A stretch of DNA of 64,000 bases. It comes from CBFHMJ01 sp965656875 (GTDB lineage Bacteria; Pseudomonadota; Gammaproteobacteria; Enterobacterales; Alteromonadaceae). The translations under genes were made by a program, and so were the position numbers. The stretch lies in assembly GCA_965656875.1 (NCBI GenBank), contig CBFHMJ010000018.1, positions 124,001 to 188,000 on the forward strand, read 5' to 3'. How positions within the stretch are numbered: position 1 is the first letter of the stretch; each line of letters opens with the position of its first letter. Below are positions 63,299-64,000 of this stretch, in pieces. The notes beneath the pieces were generated by a model. It saw nothing but the letters and a program-made list of their open reading frames with translations. It searched no databases and was not told the origin of the DNA.

Positions 63299-63715
63299 TC
63301 AAGCCGTTGCGACTAAATCTGACTCAATAATCGGACATCCTGAAATTCCACTTGTGTCCCCAGGGCAGCGGGCAATCGCATTTTCAAGACGGTCTTTGAT
63401 TTCCTTCAGTGTCTCGTATTTCTCATTAAGCTGTTCAAGTTTAATGGTTGCCTTTTCCTTCACGTCTTTCTTATGTGCATTACCGGATGAACACATCTCA
63501 TTCAATTCCTTGATTTCTGACAAACTAAATCCTAAAGATTTAAGGTGAGAAATTAGCTTCAATTCGTCATAAATCGTGTTTTTGTACAAACGGTATCCGC
63601 TTTCGGTGCGGGCGTCTGGTTGAATGAGATTTTCTTTTTCGTAGTAACGAAGGGTTTGGATTGAGAATCCACTTTGTTTGGCGATATCGCCTATTTTATA
63701 CATTTGTTCAGGCAT
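63299..63715 (-). CDS. MerR-family copper-type regulator (CueR-like)
   Basis: 138 residues from the ATG at 63715. Winged-helix N-terminus (M-Y-K-I-G-D-I-A-K-Q-S-G, then Q-T-L-R-Y-Y-E) and dimer helix. The metal loop C-P-G-D-T-S-G-I-S-G-C-P-I-I-E matches CueR (C-P-G-D...C-P-I-I-E) but has nine residues between the cysteines instead of seven. The divergent gene is a metal ATPase with a CxxC metal-binding domain, so copper is likely. The longer frame upstream overlaps the operator and is not preferred. Confidence 0.85.
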   Translation of the reverse strand: MPEQMYKIGDIAKQSGFSIQTLRYYEKENLIQPDARTESGYRLYKNTIYDELKLISHLKSLGFSLSEIKELNEMCSSGNAHKKDVKEKATIKLEQLNEKYETLKEIKDRLENAIARCPGDTSGISGCPIIESDLVATA

Positions 63716-63719
63716 AATC

Positions 63720-63750
63720 TTGACTCTATAGTAGGGTTCAGGACTTACGT
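63720..63750 (+). promoter_or_regulatory. MerR-type promoter of the metal ATPase
   Basis: TTGACT (63720-63725) and a weak -10 (TACGTT at 63746, 20-base spacing) with an imperfect dyad (ACTCTATAG...TTCAGGACT) between. Long 19-20-base spacers are the mark of MerR-activated promoters. It lies between the regulator and the ATPase and reads toward the ATPase. Confidence 0.45.
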
Positions 63751-63901
63751 TAACACCTATCGGCATTAGGAACAAAGTAAAAAAAGTAATATGTAAATAA
63801 ATATTGATTATAATATTAAGCTTAATTTAATAGAATTTTAATCAATTGGTGCCGTTCTATTTACATTCTAACGCATTGAAACACCTCGCAGGGTGAACAT
63901 T

Positions 63902-64000
63902 ATGAGTACAGTATCAGTAGAACACTACCGGGCCGATGAGCAGGAAAACGATACTCATCAAAGCTTTCTTATAGAGGGTGCCGGATGTGCCAGTTGTGTA
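63902..64000 (+). CDS. Start of a heavy-metal P-type ATPase
   Basis: The first 33 codons only; the frame runs off the window. The end reads G-A-G-C-A-S-C-V, a GxxCxxC metal-binding HMA site as in CopA. GGTGA precedes the ATG. With the CueR-like regulator beside it, copper export is the likely role; zinc or silver is possible. Confidence 0.8.
   Translation, partial: MSTVSVEHYRADEQENDTHQSFLIEGAGCASCV

Overview
The window is a chromosomal segment of a Dam-methylating marine-type gammaproteobacterium. The base composition is moderately AT-rich (I judge low-to-mid 40s % G+C). The housekeeping gene blocks match those of Enterobacterales, Vibrionales, Alteromonadales and Oceanospirillales: damX-dam, rpe-gph-trpS, dnaB-alr, fldB/xerD-dsbC-recJ-prfB-lysS, serA/rpiA/fau/6S RNA/ygfB-pepP-ubiH-ubiI, gcvTHP, and mutH/rppH-ptsP-TSUP-lgt-thyA. 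I cannot name the genus from sequence alone.

Layout. 1-6 kb: the end of damX, dam, three minus-strand genes inserted between dam and rpe (a small exported protein, a DUF2970-like protein and a TorF-type porin), then rpe, gph and trpS. 6-11 kb: a thioesterase, a structured non-coding stretch with a 26-codon ORF, a giant periplasmic-propeller histidine-kinase-like sensor and an exported unknown. 11.7-18.2 kb: dnaB, alr, a CheX-like protein, zur, a gene broken by an in-frame TGA, and dusA. 18.4-21.3 kb: small exported or membrane proteins, a PAS membrane protein and a conserved unknown. 21.3-28.4 kb: fldB, xerD, dsbC, recJ, prfB (with its +1 frameshift site) and lysS. 28.5-41.6 kb: serA, rpiA, fau, 6S RNA, ygfB, pepP, ubiH, ubiI and the glycine cleavage genes. 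41.7-51.6 kb: a mostly minus-strand accessory stretch. It holds a lipoprotein, cytochrome b561, a membrane LytTR regulator, a membrane protein/XRE pair with phased repeats, and four genes in a row for exported enzymes (di-heme cytochrome, metallo-beta-lactamase fold, serine hydrolase, amidohydrolase). 52-54.7 kb: a GST, a solute-binding lipoprotein and mutH. 54.7-55.3 kb: an AT-rich non-coding region with DnaA boxes and nine GATC sites. 55.3-61.6 kb: rppH, ptsP, TSUP, lgt, thyA and galU. 61.7-64 kb: two FlgO-type lipoproteins, a CueR-like regulator and the start of a metal P-type ATPase.

Themes. Genome maintenance is prominent: dam, mutH, recJ, xerD and dnaB are all present, and the GATC/DnaA-box cluster would be a natural substrate of Dam and DnaA. 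This cluster resembles a replication origin or a DnaA/SeqA control locus and is the most interesting signal here. Other signals worth checking are a pseudoknot-like leader with a possible small ORF before serA, the structured leader with a strong Shine-Dalgarno at 7.1 kb, the 21-bp-phased repeats upstream of the membrane/XRE pair, and the four-gene export cassette. All assignments come from reading the sequence and from family knowledge; no database search was run.
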